DNA of 64,000 nucleotides from Fimenecus sp036652055. GTDB taxonomy: Bacteria > Bacillota > Clostridia > Oscillospirales > Acutalibacteraceae. The stretch spans positions 10,558 to 74,557 of the forward strand of contig JAVVWP010000005.1 in NCBI GenBank assembly GCA_036652055.1, given 5' to 3'. Below the pieces are notes generated by a model. That model worked only from the letters and a program-made list of their open reading frames with translations, searched no databases and was not told where the DNA came from. This document shows, piece by piece, positions 24,156-31,935 of this stretch; within the stretch, counting starts at the first letter, position 1; the number at the start of each line of letters is the position of its first letter. Made by a program: the position numbers and the translations under genes.

Positions 24156-25124
24156 TTAATAGTTTTGCCATATTTCAAGTTCTTCTGCACACGATTCGCC
24201 TTCATCCATACCAAGTTGGTGCAAAAGCTCTTTGGCTGCATTGTATCCCATTTTCTTTTGCCTGTTATTCATAGCAGCAGCTTCAATTATAATAGCAAGA
24301 TTTCTGCCAGGTTTTACAGGAACAACCGTCATAGGAACCTTAATATCCATAATTGTTATGTAGTTTTCATCAAGCCCCATTCTATCATAAACCTTTGTTG
24401 AGTCCCATGGTTCAAGTTGAATAACCATATTAATTTTTTCGGTAAGCTTAACTGCACCCATACCAAAAATTCTGCGTGCATTGATTATTCCTACACCTCT
24501 AAGCTCTATAAAATGCCTAATGTTATCAGGTGCAGAACCAACCAATGTTTTTGACGAAACTCTGCGAATTTCAACAGCATCGTCTGCTATTAATCTGTGA
24601 CCTCGTTTTATAAGCTCAATTGCAGTTTCGCTTTTTCCAACTCCGCTATCACCAACAATTAAAACTCCTTCGCCATATACCTCGACTAAAACTCCATGTC
24701 TTGTAATACGCTCAGCGAGCTCAGTGCCTAAATAATAAATAAGTGATGACATACAGCTTGAAGTTGAATCAGCTGTTCTCAAAACTGGAACTAAATATTT
24801 TTCGGCAAGTTCGACCAATCCTTTAGGGCAAGTTAAATTTCTTGTCACTAATATAAATGGTGGCTTTTGCTTAGTAAGCCTTTCCAAGCTTTCATTTCTA
24901 CTTTCATCACTTAGAGTATTTAAGTATCCAATTTCTGAAAGTCCTAAAAATTGCACTCGTGCAGGATCGAAATAATCGTCACGACCAGTGAGAAGTAATC
25001 CGGGTCTGTTAACATCTTGAGATGTGACAGACAAGTCTTTTGCATCACAAGGTAAATATAGAGATTCAAATCCAAACTCTTTAATAACCTTATGTAGTGA
25101 CACAGAATATTTTGATATCAACAA
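24156..25124 (-). CDS. hprK: HPr kinase/phosphorylase
   Basis: HprK (322 residues) phosphorylates and dephosphorylates Ser46 of HPr, the switch for carbon catabolite repression in Firmicutes. The N-terminal domain is followed by the catalytic H143 region (HGVLVEVYGEGVLIV), Walker A GDSGVGKSE (158-166) and the signature ELRGVGIINARRIFG. The gene begins with TTG (two in a row) behind a strong AGGAGG. It heads the operon and is divergent from the GT4 gene. Confidence 0.96.
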   Translation of the reverse strand: MLISKYSVSLHKVIKEFGFESLYLPCDAKDLSVTSQDVNRPGLLLTGRDDYFDPARVQFLGLSEIGYLNTLSDESRNESLERLTKQKPPFILVTRNLTCPKGLVELAEKYLVPVLRTADSTSSCMSSLIYYLGTELAERITRHGVLVEVYGEGVLIVGDSGVGKSETAIELIKRGHRLIADDAVEIRRVSSKTLVGSAPDNIRHFIELRGVGIINARRIFGMGAVKLTEKINMVIQLEPWDSTKVYDRMGLDENYITIMDIKVPMTVVPVKPGRNLAIIIEAAAMNNRQKKMGYNAAKELLHQLGMDEGESCAEELEIWQNY

Positions 25125-25155
25125 AAATTCCTCCTTAATAGCAATATACTTAATT

Positions 25156-25184
25156 ATTATAATCTATTATTCGAAACTTTCCAA
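25156..25184 (-). promoter_or_regulatory. Promoter of the hprK operon
   Basis: On the minus strand TTGGAA (25184-25179) and TATAAT (25161-25156) are separated by 17 bp, about 31 bases before the TTG start. Confidence 0.7.
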
Positions 25185-25254
25185 TAGATTTTTTAAAAAA
25201 AATTAATATTTTTTCGTAAATTATGTATGAATTTAATGAAAAAGGCAGTTTTAA

Positions 25255-25283
25255 TTGCTAATGTTTGATTTTAGGTGTATAAT
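25255..25283 (+). promoter_or_regulatory. Promoter of the GT4 gene
   Basis: TTGCTA (25255-25260) and TATAAT (25278-25283) are 17 bp apart. The expected start near 25290 leaves almost no leader before the AGGAGG site at 25293. Confidence 0.7.
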
Positions 25284-25312
25284 GTGTGTCTTAGGAGGTG
25301 TTGCAACACACT

Positions 25313-26482
25313 ATGAAAGTCGGTATTATGAATGATGCTTTTCCCCCTACTGTTGATGGAACTGCGACTACAACCTTTAATTATGCTAATATTTTAAATC
25401 AAAATCATTGTGAAGTAATGGTAATTGTTCCAAAAGCACCAAAAGTAGTTGACAATTATCCTTATGAAGTTTTTAGATATGATGCTTTTCAATTTAATAA
25501 CAAAGAAAAGTACCAATTTGGTTGGCCATTCAGGCACAAATTAAGAGAATATGTTTGGAGTAAAAATTTAGACTTATTGCATTTTCACTGCCCGATTGCT
25601 TCTGGTAAATTTGCCCGTATAATTAGAGATGGGCAGCCAAAACCAATAATTGCAACTTACCACACAAAATATGATTATGATATTCGCAAAAGAATACCAC
25701 TAAAATCCGTGCAAAATTTTATGATTAAATTTATAGTAACTCAGATTTCTGCAGCCGATGAAGTTTGGGTAGTTAGCCCTGGCGCTGGCGAAAATCTTCG
25801 CTCAATGGGATATAAAGGTGATTATATCGTTATGCCTAATGGTGTAGATTTTTCTCGTGGAAAATCTTCTTTAGAAAAAATCAATAATCTAAAACAAAAA
25901 TATGATTTAAAAGACGATATTCCAACCTTTCTATTTGTTGGCAGACTTATGTGGTATAAAAACATTAAAATAACTCTTGACGCATTAAAGCTTTTATCAG
26001 AAAAAGGTCAAGATTTTAGATTTATAATGATTGGTCTTGGCACTGACAAAAAAGCAATAGAAAAATATATTCATAAACTCTCGCTTAACGATAAAGTAAT
26101 TGAAACAGGAATGATTACAGACAGAGATGAGCTAAAAACATTTTATTCTGTTGCAGATGCTTTTTTATTCCCTTCAACTTTTGATTCCCATGGTTTAGTT
26201 GTTCGTGAAGCTGCTGCTTGTGATTGCCCATCATTACTTATTAAAGACAGCAGTGCTGCTTTTAATATAATTGACGGTGAAAATGGATATTTAGCTGATG
26301 AAGAAAACGCCGAAAGTTTTTGCGATGCAATAATAAAAATGCTTTCAAATCGTGATAAGATGAAAAAGGTCGGTAAAAATGCCTCTCAGACTTTATATCT
26401 TTCTTGGACAGATGCGGTGAAAAATGCTTATGAACGATACAAAATAGTATATAAAAAATTTAATGAAGAACATAATAAATAA
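25313..26482 (+). CDS. GT4-family glycosyltransferase
   Basis: The 389-residue GT-B enzyme has an N-terminal acceptor domain (KVGIMNDAFPPTVDGTATT, HFHCP, ATYHTKYD) and a C-terminal nucleotide-sugar domain (FLFVGRLMWYKNI, IGLGTDKKAIEKY, DSHGLVVREAAACDCP). It resembles diacylglycerol glucosyltransferases and similar membrane-glycolipid enzymes of Firmicutes, but the acceptor cannot be read from sequence. In the usual EX7E motif the first glutamate is replaced by aspartate. The first ATG is 14 bases after AGGAGG, with a 12-bp palindrome between; TTG or GTG upstream are too close. It is monocistronic, with its own promoter and terminator. Confidence 0.82.
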   Translation: MKVGIMNDAFPPTVDGTATTTFNYANILNQNHCEVMVIVPKAPKVVDNYPYEVFRYDAFQFNNKEKYQFGWPFRHKLREYVWSKNLDLLHFHCPIASGKFARIIRDGQPKPIIATYHTKYDYDIRKRIPLKSVQNFMIKFIVTQISAADEVWVVSPGAGENLRSMGYKGDYIVMPNGVDFSRGKSSLEKINNLKQKYDLKDDIPTFLFVGRLMWYKNIKITLDALKLLSEKGQDFRFIMIGLGTDKKAIEKYIHKLSLNDKVIETGMITDRDELKTFYSVADAFLFPSTFDSHGLVVREAAACDCPSLLIKDSSAAFNIIDGENGYLADEENAESFCDAIIKMLSNRDKMKKVGKNASQTLYLSWTDAVKNAYERYKIVYKKFNEEHNK

Positions 26483-26514
26483 TTCAATGATTGTTTTGAT
26501 TTTTATTATTTTTG

Positions 26515-26545
26515 GCCTATTGTCAGATGACAGTAGGCTTTTTTT
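26515..26545 (+). terminator. Terminator after the GT4 gene
   Basis: GCCTATTGTC (26515-26524) and GACAGTAGGC (26529-26538) pair with one mismatch around AGAT, followed by seven T residues. Confidence 0.9.
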
Positions 26546-26665
26546 ATTAGGACTATTAAAATTACCAAAAAATTACTTATTTTCTAAATATTTATTTTTA
26601 TAAATTAAAACATACGGTCAACAATACTACTGCAAACACAAATAAATTGCAAAGGAGTGTTTTAA

Positions 26666-26851
26666 ATGGCAAAGAACGTAGTTCCAGAAGCAAAAGCTGC
26701 TCTTAATAAATTTAAGATGGAAGCTGCTAATGAAGTTGGTGTAAGTCTTAAACAAGGCTACAACGGTGATCTCACATCTAAGCAAGCTGGTTCAATAGGC
26801 GGACAGATGGTTAAAAAAATGATTAAATCATATGAAGACGGCATGAAATAA
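26666..26851 (+). CDS. Small acid-soluble spore protein, alpha/beta type
   Basis: The 61-residue protein matches the alpha/beta SASP pattern: ALNKFKMEAANEVGV, then YNGDLTSKQAGSIGGQMVKKMI. These proteins coat and protect DNA in the dormant spore and are degraded by the Gpr protease at germination, in the region around EVGV. A strong AAAGGAG is before the ATG. A forespore sigma-G promoter is expected; AATACTA at 26622-26628 could be its -10 box but no convincing -35 is seen. Its presence shows that the organism forms endospores. Confidence 0.95.
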   Translation: MAKNVVPEAKAALNKFKMEAANEVGVSLKQGYNGDLTSKQAGSIGGQMVKKMIKSYEDGMK

Positions 26852-26884
26852 GCAAATTTTTAATGTTATTTTTTCGGACAAAGA

Positions 26885-26917
26885 AGCAGCTTGCCAATTT
26901 ATTATTGACAAGCTGCT
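26885..26917. terminator. Stem-loop between the SASP and PrsA-like genes
   Basis: Arms at 26885-26898 and 26904-26917 pair over 14 positions with one mismatch and a 5-nt loop. T-runs on both sides are weak, but the position between converging genes fits a bidirectional terminator. Confidence 0.7.
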
Positions 26918-26925
26918 TTCACATA

Positions 26926-28617
26926 TTAATATTTAATGTATTGTTTCATTATAAAACTTTGTAATTGTTTAGAAGACCAATTAATTACAGCATTTGATTT
27001 ATGAATTGCATAAGTATCACCTTTTAAGATTTCCTTATCAAATTCATCATATTTCTGCTTTGAAACTGCTTGTTTAACTGATGTTTTCCATGTTTCTGGA
27101 TTATCATTTCCAACATAATACATAATATGATAGCCATATTGTGTTTCAACAATTCCAGTATCTCCTACTTTTCTAATCGGATCAAAGCACCAATCGTTAA
27201 ACTGAGCAACCATATCACCAACGGCAACGCTTTCATAAAGCCCGCCCTTTTCTTTAGAACCAGTATCCTCGGTGTTTTTAGTAGCTAAAGCGGCAAAGTT
27301 TTCTTCAGTTGGATTTTTCAAAAATTCATCATAAACAGCTTGAGCTTTGTTTTTATATTCAAGTTTTTGTGCTGGTGTTAAAGCAGGTAACTGTTTTCCT
27401 TGATCATCTTGTTGTGGAAATTGGAAAAGAATATGTCTAACATTAACAGGTTTTACCATATCCTTATGTGGAAGAACATTCATATAAAGAACTGCAATCT
27501 TGCCATTTCCCTCGATATAAGTTACATCTCCAACTTTTCTGTTAGCATCAAAGCACCACTTAACAGCGTCATCACCAAAAGTTGATTTAATTTCTGAGCC
27601 TAAAACATCATTAGCTGCAATAGATTGACTTGTTGCCTTTGCATCATAATCTTGAGCTTGCTTTAAAAATGTTTCAGGGCTTGTTATCTTTGCAACATAT
27701 CCTTCAGCTTTTGCCTTTGCTTTTGCTAAATTTTCAGCGGTAGCAGCCTTCTTTTCATCTTCTGTGGCATTAGTTGGAAGCTTTGCTTCTTCAGGAGAAA
27801 TCACAAAAATTGAAAGAGAAAGATTAGCATAGTCTTGAATATTTTTTGAATATTCCTCTTCTATGATAACATCTGTTACATTGTTAGAAAGTTCTTCTTG
27901 CTTCTGTTTTGCGTAATTTGATGCAAGTGTTCTTTCTTCCATAACTTCACGGAGCAATTTTTCAGTAACGCCCTTGCCATAAAGTTTAATCAAATAACGG
28001 TCAATAGCAAAATCACTATCAGCAGCTTTTTTTCTAACTTGTTCAATTTGATCATCAATAGATTTTTTTTCAGCATCTGTAAGAACAATCCCTGCATCAC
28101 GAGCAAGTTTTGAATAAGCAACAAAAGATTGAACATAATCTAAAGCTTTAATTCTTATAGCATCTGCCCATGTAGGAGTTTTTCCACTATCTTTAAATTC
28201 CTCAAGAGTTCCCTGCGTATACTCTTGCTCCATAGGTGATTTTGTAGAATCATATCCTGTATACATAACGCCAGCACCAGCGCCATATTGAGAATCATAT
28301 TGCTTTGACTGGTTAGCAATATCAAGATAGACATCCATATAATAATAATTGTATTTTGCGGTTGAAACCTTAACATCACCTATCTTAGCAGCAGTTAATA
28401 CTTTTTGAGGAATACCAAAAAAGTTCAGAATTCCAACTAAAGAAGCAACAACGATAGCAACTGCTAAAACGATTGAAATAACTTTGCTTACAATCTTTTT
28501 TACTTTTTGAGCCTTAGGACTTTTTGCGGAGTTTTTCTTAGCAGAACTTTCCATTCTCTTTTTTCTTTCTTCACGATAAAGTTCAGCTTGTGTCTTTTCT
28601 GTTTGCTTATTTTCCAT
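26926..28617 (-). CDS. Membrane-anchored parvulin-type peptidyl-prolyl isomerase (PrsA/SurA-like)
   Basis: The 563-residue protein has a lysine-rich cytoplasmic tail of about 45 residues and one membrane span (VISIVLAVAIVVASLVGIL). An extracytoplasmic SurA_N-like helical region and a PpiC/rotamase domain follow (VNVRHILFQF ... GGLYESVAVGDMVAQFNDW ... TQYGYHIMYYV). It should fold exported proteins outside the membrane. Unlike classical PrsA it has no lipobox, being anchored by an uncleaved N-terminal helix. A degenerate second segment before the PpiC domain (VKWCFDANRKVGDVTYIEGNGKIAVLYM) resembles the end of another rotamase repeat. ATG 28617 follows AAAGGA; a TTG just before is less likely. 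Confidence 0.87.
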   Translation of the reverse strand: MENKQTEKTQAELYREERKKRMESSAKKNSAKSPKAQKVKKIVSKVISIVLAVAIVVASLVGILNFFGIPQKVLTAAKIGDVKVSTAKYNYYYMDVYLDIANQSKQYDSQYGAGAGVMYTGYDSTKSPMEQEYTQGTLEEFKDSGKTPTWADAIRIKALDYVQSFVAYSKLARDAGIVLTDAEKKSIDDQIEQVRKKAADSDFAIDRYLIKLYGKGVTEKLLREVMEERTLASNYAKQKQEELSNNVTDVIIEEEYSKNIQDYANLSLSIFVISPEEAKLPTNATEDEKKAATAENLAKAKAKAEGYVAKITSPETFLKQAQDYDAKATSQSIAANDVLGSEIKSTFGDDAVKWCFDANRKVGDVTYIEGNGKIAVLYMNVLPHKDMVKPVNVRHILFQFPQQDDQGKQLPALTPAQKLEYKNKAQAVYDEFLKNPTEENFAALATKNTEDTGSKEKGGLYESVAVGDMVAQFNDWCFDPIRKVGDTGIVETQYGYHIMYYVGNDNPETWKTSVKQAVSKQKYDEFDKEILKGDTYAIHKSNAVINWSSKQLQSFIMKQYIKY

Positions 28618-28765
28618 CAATATTTCATCCTTTGCGAATTGAATTTTTGGGCATTAAGCCATAATGTACTAACATTTTATACTATTTTCACAGAATATAC
28701 AAGGCATTCCATTAAAAAAAGAATAAATCCTTGAAAATTAATACTTTGTTCATTAAAAGATAAAT

Positions 28766-28860
28766 AAAAAGAGCTGGAAACTGCCGACTTGTGCCATTTT
28801 TGAAAAGATGAATTTCTAACATTTTCTCAGAATTACACAGGGGCAATTCCCTACGCTCTT
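28766..28860 (-). ncRNA. Rod-like structured RNA after tsf, ending in a terminator
   Basis: Read on the minus strand, GAGC...GGGAATTGCC...CTGTG at the 5' side pairs with CACAAG...GGCAGTTTCC...GCTC at the 3' side. This gives a long imperfect rod of about 95 nt with a small apical hairpin, running straight into TTTTT (28770-28766). It begins about 26 bases after the tsf stop. It could be an elaborate terminator, a 3'-UTR-derived small RNA or a short 6S-like RNA. I do not recognise a named family, and it is much shorter than normal 6S RNA. Confidence 0.5.
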
Positions 28861-28886
28861 AAATATTATTATTTAAGCTAATAAGT

Positions 28887-29810
28887 TTACATCATACCAG
28901 CAATTTCAGCGGCAAAGTTATCTTCTTTCTTTTGAAGCCCCTCGCCTTTTGCATAACGAATAAAACCAGTAACTTTAATTTCTGCACCAATGCTTTTAGC
29001 AACAGATGCAACATATGCAGAAACTGACATATCACCGTCTTTGACGAAATCTTGGTCTAAAAGACAATTCTCTTTATAGTATTTTAAGATTTTACCATCA
29101 ACGATTTTTGCAAGAACTTGTTCTGGCTTTTTTGCCATTTTTGGATCTTCTGCAAGCTGAGCCTTCATAATTTCTTTTTCGTGTTCAATAACATCAGCAG
29201 GAACACTTGCTTCATCAAGATAAGAAGGACTCATTGCAGCAATTTGCATTGCAACATCTTTGCCCATTTCTTTAAAAGAAGCGTTAGAAGCAACTGCATC
29301 ATCGGTATCAAACATAACCATAACGCCAACAGAACCACCACCGTGGATATAGCTTGTTGTAATTCCTTCAATTCTTTCAAAACGACGAATTTTCATATTC
29401 TCGCCTATTGTAAGAATCATATCTTGTAAGTTTTCTTGAACAGTTCTTCCATCTGTATCAAAATTAATTTGAAGAAGTGACTCTACATCAGCAGGGTTTT
29501 TAGCTGCAACAGTTTTTGCAAGTTCAAGAACGAAAGCTTGGAACTTAGCGTTTTTTGCAACAAAGTCGGTTTCTGAATTAACTTCAATAATAACTCCAAC
29601 CTTATTAGCCTCATCATTATATACAAGGACAACGCCCTCTGCGGCAATTCTGCCTGCCTTTTTAGTAGCAGCAGCAAGTCCCTTTTCTCTAAGGAAGTCA
29701 ACTGCCTTATCCATATCTCCATCAGCCTCAACGAGAGCTTTTTTGCAGTCCATCATACCTACGCCTGTTTTCTCACGAAGTGCTTGTACATCTTTTGCTG
29801 TAAATGCCAT
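28887..29810 (-). CDS. tsf: Translation elongation factor Ts
   Basis: EF-Ts (307 residues) exchanges GDP on EF-Tu. The N-terminal UBA-like domain (AKDVQALREKTGVGMMDCKKAL) and the core with the TDFVAKN motif, in which the conserved Asp-Phe pair enters EF-Tu, are both present. It has two core subdomains, the full-length bacterial form. AGGAGG precedes the ATG. It follows rpsB by 72 bp, the universal arrangement. Confidence 0.98.
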   Translation of the reverse strand: MAFTAKDVQALREKTGVGMMDCKKALVEADGDMDKAVDFLREKGLAAATKKAGRIAAEGVVLVYNDEANKVGVIIEVNSETDFVAKNAKFQAFVLELAKTVAAKNPADVESLLQINFDTDGRTVQENLQDMILTIGENMKIRRFERIEGITTSYIHGGGSVGVMVMFDTDDAVASNASFKEMGKDVAMQIAAMSPSYLDEASVPADVIEHEKEIMKAQLAEDPKMAKKPEQVLAKIVDGKILKYYKENCLLDQDFVKDGDMSVSAYVASVAKSIGAEIKVTGFIRYAKGEGLQKKEDNFAAEIAGMM

Positions 29811-29882
29811 TTTAAAATCCTCCTAAATCAGTTAATACTCAAACGAAGCCCGCACCAAAGCACGGGCATCTAAAATTTTTAC

Positions 29883-30635
29883 TTATTCAGCAACTGCTTC
29901 TGTAACTTCTTCGGTAGCAGGAGCTTCTTCTTCGATAGCTGCAGCACCTTGCATGCCTTGTCTTCCCTCAATAACAGCATCTGCCATTGCACCTGCAATC
30001 AATTTAACTGCACGGATAGCATCATCATTACCAGGAATAACATGGTCAATTTCATCAGGGTCACAGTTTGTGTCAACAATAGCTATAATTGGAATACCGA
30101 GTTTTTTAGCTTCTGCAACAGCAATTCTTTCTTTTCTTGGGTCTACAATAAACATTGCTGCTGGTTGCTTTTTCATTTCTGTAATTCCGCCCATAAACTT
30201 TTCAAGCTTTTCAATTTCAAGGTCAAGCTTTGCAGCTTCTTTTTTAGGAAGAATTTCGAATGTTCCGTCTTCTTTCATAGCCTTTAATTGAGCAAGTCTT
30301 TTAATTCTGTTTTTGATTGTGTTAAAGTTTGTGAGCATACCGCCAAGCCAACGAGCGTTAACAAAAGGCATACCACAACGAAGTGCTTCTTCTTTAACTG
30401 AATCTTGAGCTTGCTTTTTTGTACCTACAAAAAGGATTTCGCTGCCATCTGCAGCTATATCACGAACTACCATATAAGCTTCTTCAAGCTTTTTTACGGT
30501 TTTTTGAAGGTCAATGATATAAATACCATTTCTTTCTGTGAAAATGTACTCTGACATTTTCGGGTTCCATCTTCTGGTCTGGTGACCAAAATGCACACCT
30601 GCTTCGAGCAATTGTTTCATTGATACTACTGACAT
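29883..30635 (-). CDS. rpsB: 30S ribosomal protein S2
   Basis: S2 (250 residues) is a late-assembling small-subunit protein. It begins SMKQLLEAGVHFGHQTRRWNPKM and contains FVGTKKQAQ, NARWLGGMLTNF and the PDEIDHVIPGNDDAIRAVKLI end of the globular domain, followed by a Glu/Ala-rich tail. The start at 30635 is set by AGGAGG about 6 bases upstream; the in-frame extension to 30665 lies within the leader. Its leader has strong secondary structure that suggests feedback control. Confidence 0.98.
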   Translation of the reverse strand: MSVVSMKQLLEAGVHFGHQTRRWNPKMSEYIFTERNGIYIIDLQKTVKKLEEAYMVVRDIAADGSEILFVGTKKQAQDSVKEEALRCGMPFVNARWLGGMLTNFNTIKNRIKRLAQLKAMKEDGTFEILPKKEAAKLDLEIEKLEKFMGGITEMKKQPAAMFIVDPRKERIAVAEAKKLGIPIIAIVDTNCDPDEIDHVIPGNDDAIRAVKLIAGAMADAVIEGRQGMQGAAAIEEEAPATEEVTEAVAE

Positions 30636-30660
30636 AAATATTTCCTCCTTATTTTGCCTC

Positions 30661-30721
30661 CGCAAAGTTCAACTTAATGTAAGACATCTATTAGATGCAA
30701 TTTTACATTAATCCCTTTGCG
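30661..30721 (-). promoter_or_regulatory. Structured rpsB leader (candidate S2 autoregulatory element)
   Basis: Three nested perfect stems are visible: CGCAAAG (30661-30667) with CTTTGCG (30715-30721), TTAATGTAA (30674-30682) with TTACATTAA (30703-30711), and CATCT with AGATG at the tip (30685-30697). On the minus strand the structure ends about 10 bases before the AGGAGG site. Ribosomal operons are often autoregulated by such leaders; binding of S2 here is an inference. Confidence 0.65.
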
Positions 30722-30737
30722 TGTGAATTGCTTTGAT

Positions 30738-30766
30738 ATTATATCATTATAAAACAAATTTTTCAA
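30738..30766 (-). promoter_or_regulatory. Promoter of rpsB-tsf
   Basis: On the minus strand TTGAAA (30766-30761) and TATAAT (30743-30738) have 17-bp spacing, placing the start about 10 bases before the leader's outer stem. Confidence 0.75.
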
Positions 30767-30779
30767 GATAATTTTACAA

Positions 30780-30998
30780 TTAATCTGAAAAAAGTTTGTT
30801 TTGAAGCTCAAAAAGCTCTTTTTTTTTCGCTTTAGTTAAATCTATATCAATTATGAACTTATTATCTTTCTTAAATAAAACATCGCCCTCATTAACATTA
30901 AGCGGTAGTTCTGATATATTAACATTGAAATATTCATTAATACTTTTTTCTAAAACTACAATGTTGCCCTCTATTCTATCAACAATATATCTATCCAT
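30780..30998 (-). CDS. DUF3006-like small protein
   Basis: The 72-residue protein (MDRYIVDRIEGNIVVLE...) has the DRIEG-x-AVLE start and the later acidic GDVLF segment typical of DUF3006, a predicted small beta-barrel of unknown function. It begins 4 bp after the MBL-fold gene ends; in many Firmicutes DUF3006 genes sit beside ComEC-like hydrolases. AAAGG is 6-7 bases before the ATG at 30998; a longer frame from 31016 overlaps the upstream gene and lacks a site. Confidence 0.75.
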   Translation of the reverse strand: MDRYIVDRIEGNIVVLEKSINEYFNVNISELPLNVNEGDVLFKKDNKFIIDIDLTKAKKKELFELQNKLFSD

Positions 30999-31002
30999 AT
31001 TT

Positions 31003-31935
31003 TTACCTTTCTTCAAAAAAAGTTATATCTTTGCCATCACTTACAGCTACAATTGTACCATTAAAATCCGTTCGTTTATAATCAATATTATGTTTTATTA
31101 AAAAATCAAGAACAGGCTGATTTGGATGATTATATTTGTTGTTTTTGCCACAGCTTATAACTGCATATTTGGGATTTACAGCCATCATAAATTTTGAAGA
31201 TGAAGAAGTATAGCTTCCATGATGACCTAATTTAATAACATCAGCAGATATATCATATCCTGAATTTATAATATCTTTTTCTGCTTTTTTCTCAGCGTCA
31301 CCACAAAATAAAAAGCTGTTATTTTTATGAATACATTTTATTACAACTGAAGAATTGTTTAACTCATCATATTCTTTAGTCGGTGATAACACAATAAAGC
31401 TAAAATTTTTAAGTTCATAGCATTCCCCTGCTTTTGCTGCGATTACTTTAGTTTTACTTTGATTTAATGAAATTACAAGTTGCTTATATATTTCTGTTGT
31501 AGGGGTATGTTGCTCAGAATATCTTGGCATTATCACATTTTCAACTTCATAGCTCGCTAAAATTTCTGATGCTGAACCAATATGGTCTGAATGTGGATGC
31601 GTTAAAATGAAATAATCAATTGATTTGATACCCTGAAAATCTAAATAGCTTTTTATTTTACTAAATGAGCCTATATCTCCTGAATCTATTAATACTACAT
31701 CATCACCGCTGATAATAAGTTCACAGTCACCTTGACCTATATCAATATAGTGAGCTGAAAAGTCATATTTTCTACTGTCAACATAATTAGTTAGCCCAGC
31801 TTTTTGAAATAGTTGTGACCATGAAGGCAGACCTAAAGATGGAAAATATGTTATTACAAAAGAAAAAATTAATATGACTGTCGCTAATGTGGCTAAAATA
31901 ATATTTATTATCTTTTTATTATTACTTTTTCCCAT
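31003..31935 (-). CDS. ComEC/Rec2-type MBL-fold metallohydrolase, membrane-anchored
   Basis: The 310-residue protein has an N-terminal membrane segment (IINIILATLATVILIFSFVITYF) and an extracellular metallo-beta-lactamase fold with HPHSDHIG, FCGDAE and KLGHHGS. This is the arrangement of the free-standing ComEC C-terminal nuclease-like proteins. It may degrade extracellular nucleic acid or act in competence, but the channel domain is absent. Its first 14 bases overlap the end of the YgiQ gene, and the DUF3006 gene follows, so the three are coupled. Confidence 0.83.
   Translation of the reverse strand: MGKSNNKKIINIILATLATVILIFSFVITYFPSLGLPSWSQLFQKAGLTNYVDSRKYDFSAHYIDIGQGDCELIISGDDVVLIDSGDIGSFSKIKSYLDFQGIKSIDYFILTHPHSDHIGSASEILASYEVENVIMPRYSEQHTPTTEIYKQLVISLNQSKTKVIAAKAGECYELKNFSFIVLSPTKEYDELNNSSVVIKCIHKNNSFLFCGDAEKKAEKDIINSGYDISADVIKLGHHGSYTSSSSKFMMAVNPKYAVISCGKNNKYNHPNQPVLDFLIKHNIDYKRTDFNGTIVAVSDGKDITFFEER

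Noticed and set aside
28766..28860. SRP RNA or standard 6S RNA
   Set aside because: The SRP tetraloop and conserved GTCAGG/AAGCAGCC segments are absent, and the element is only about half the length of 6S RNA.
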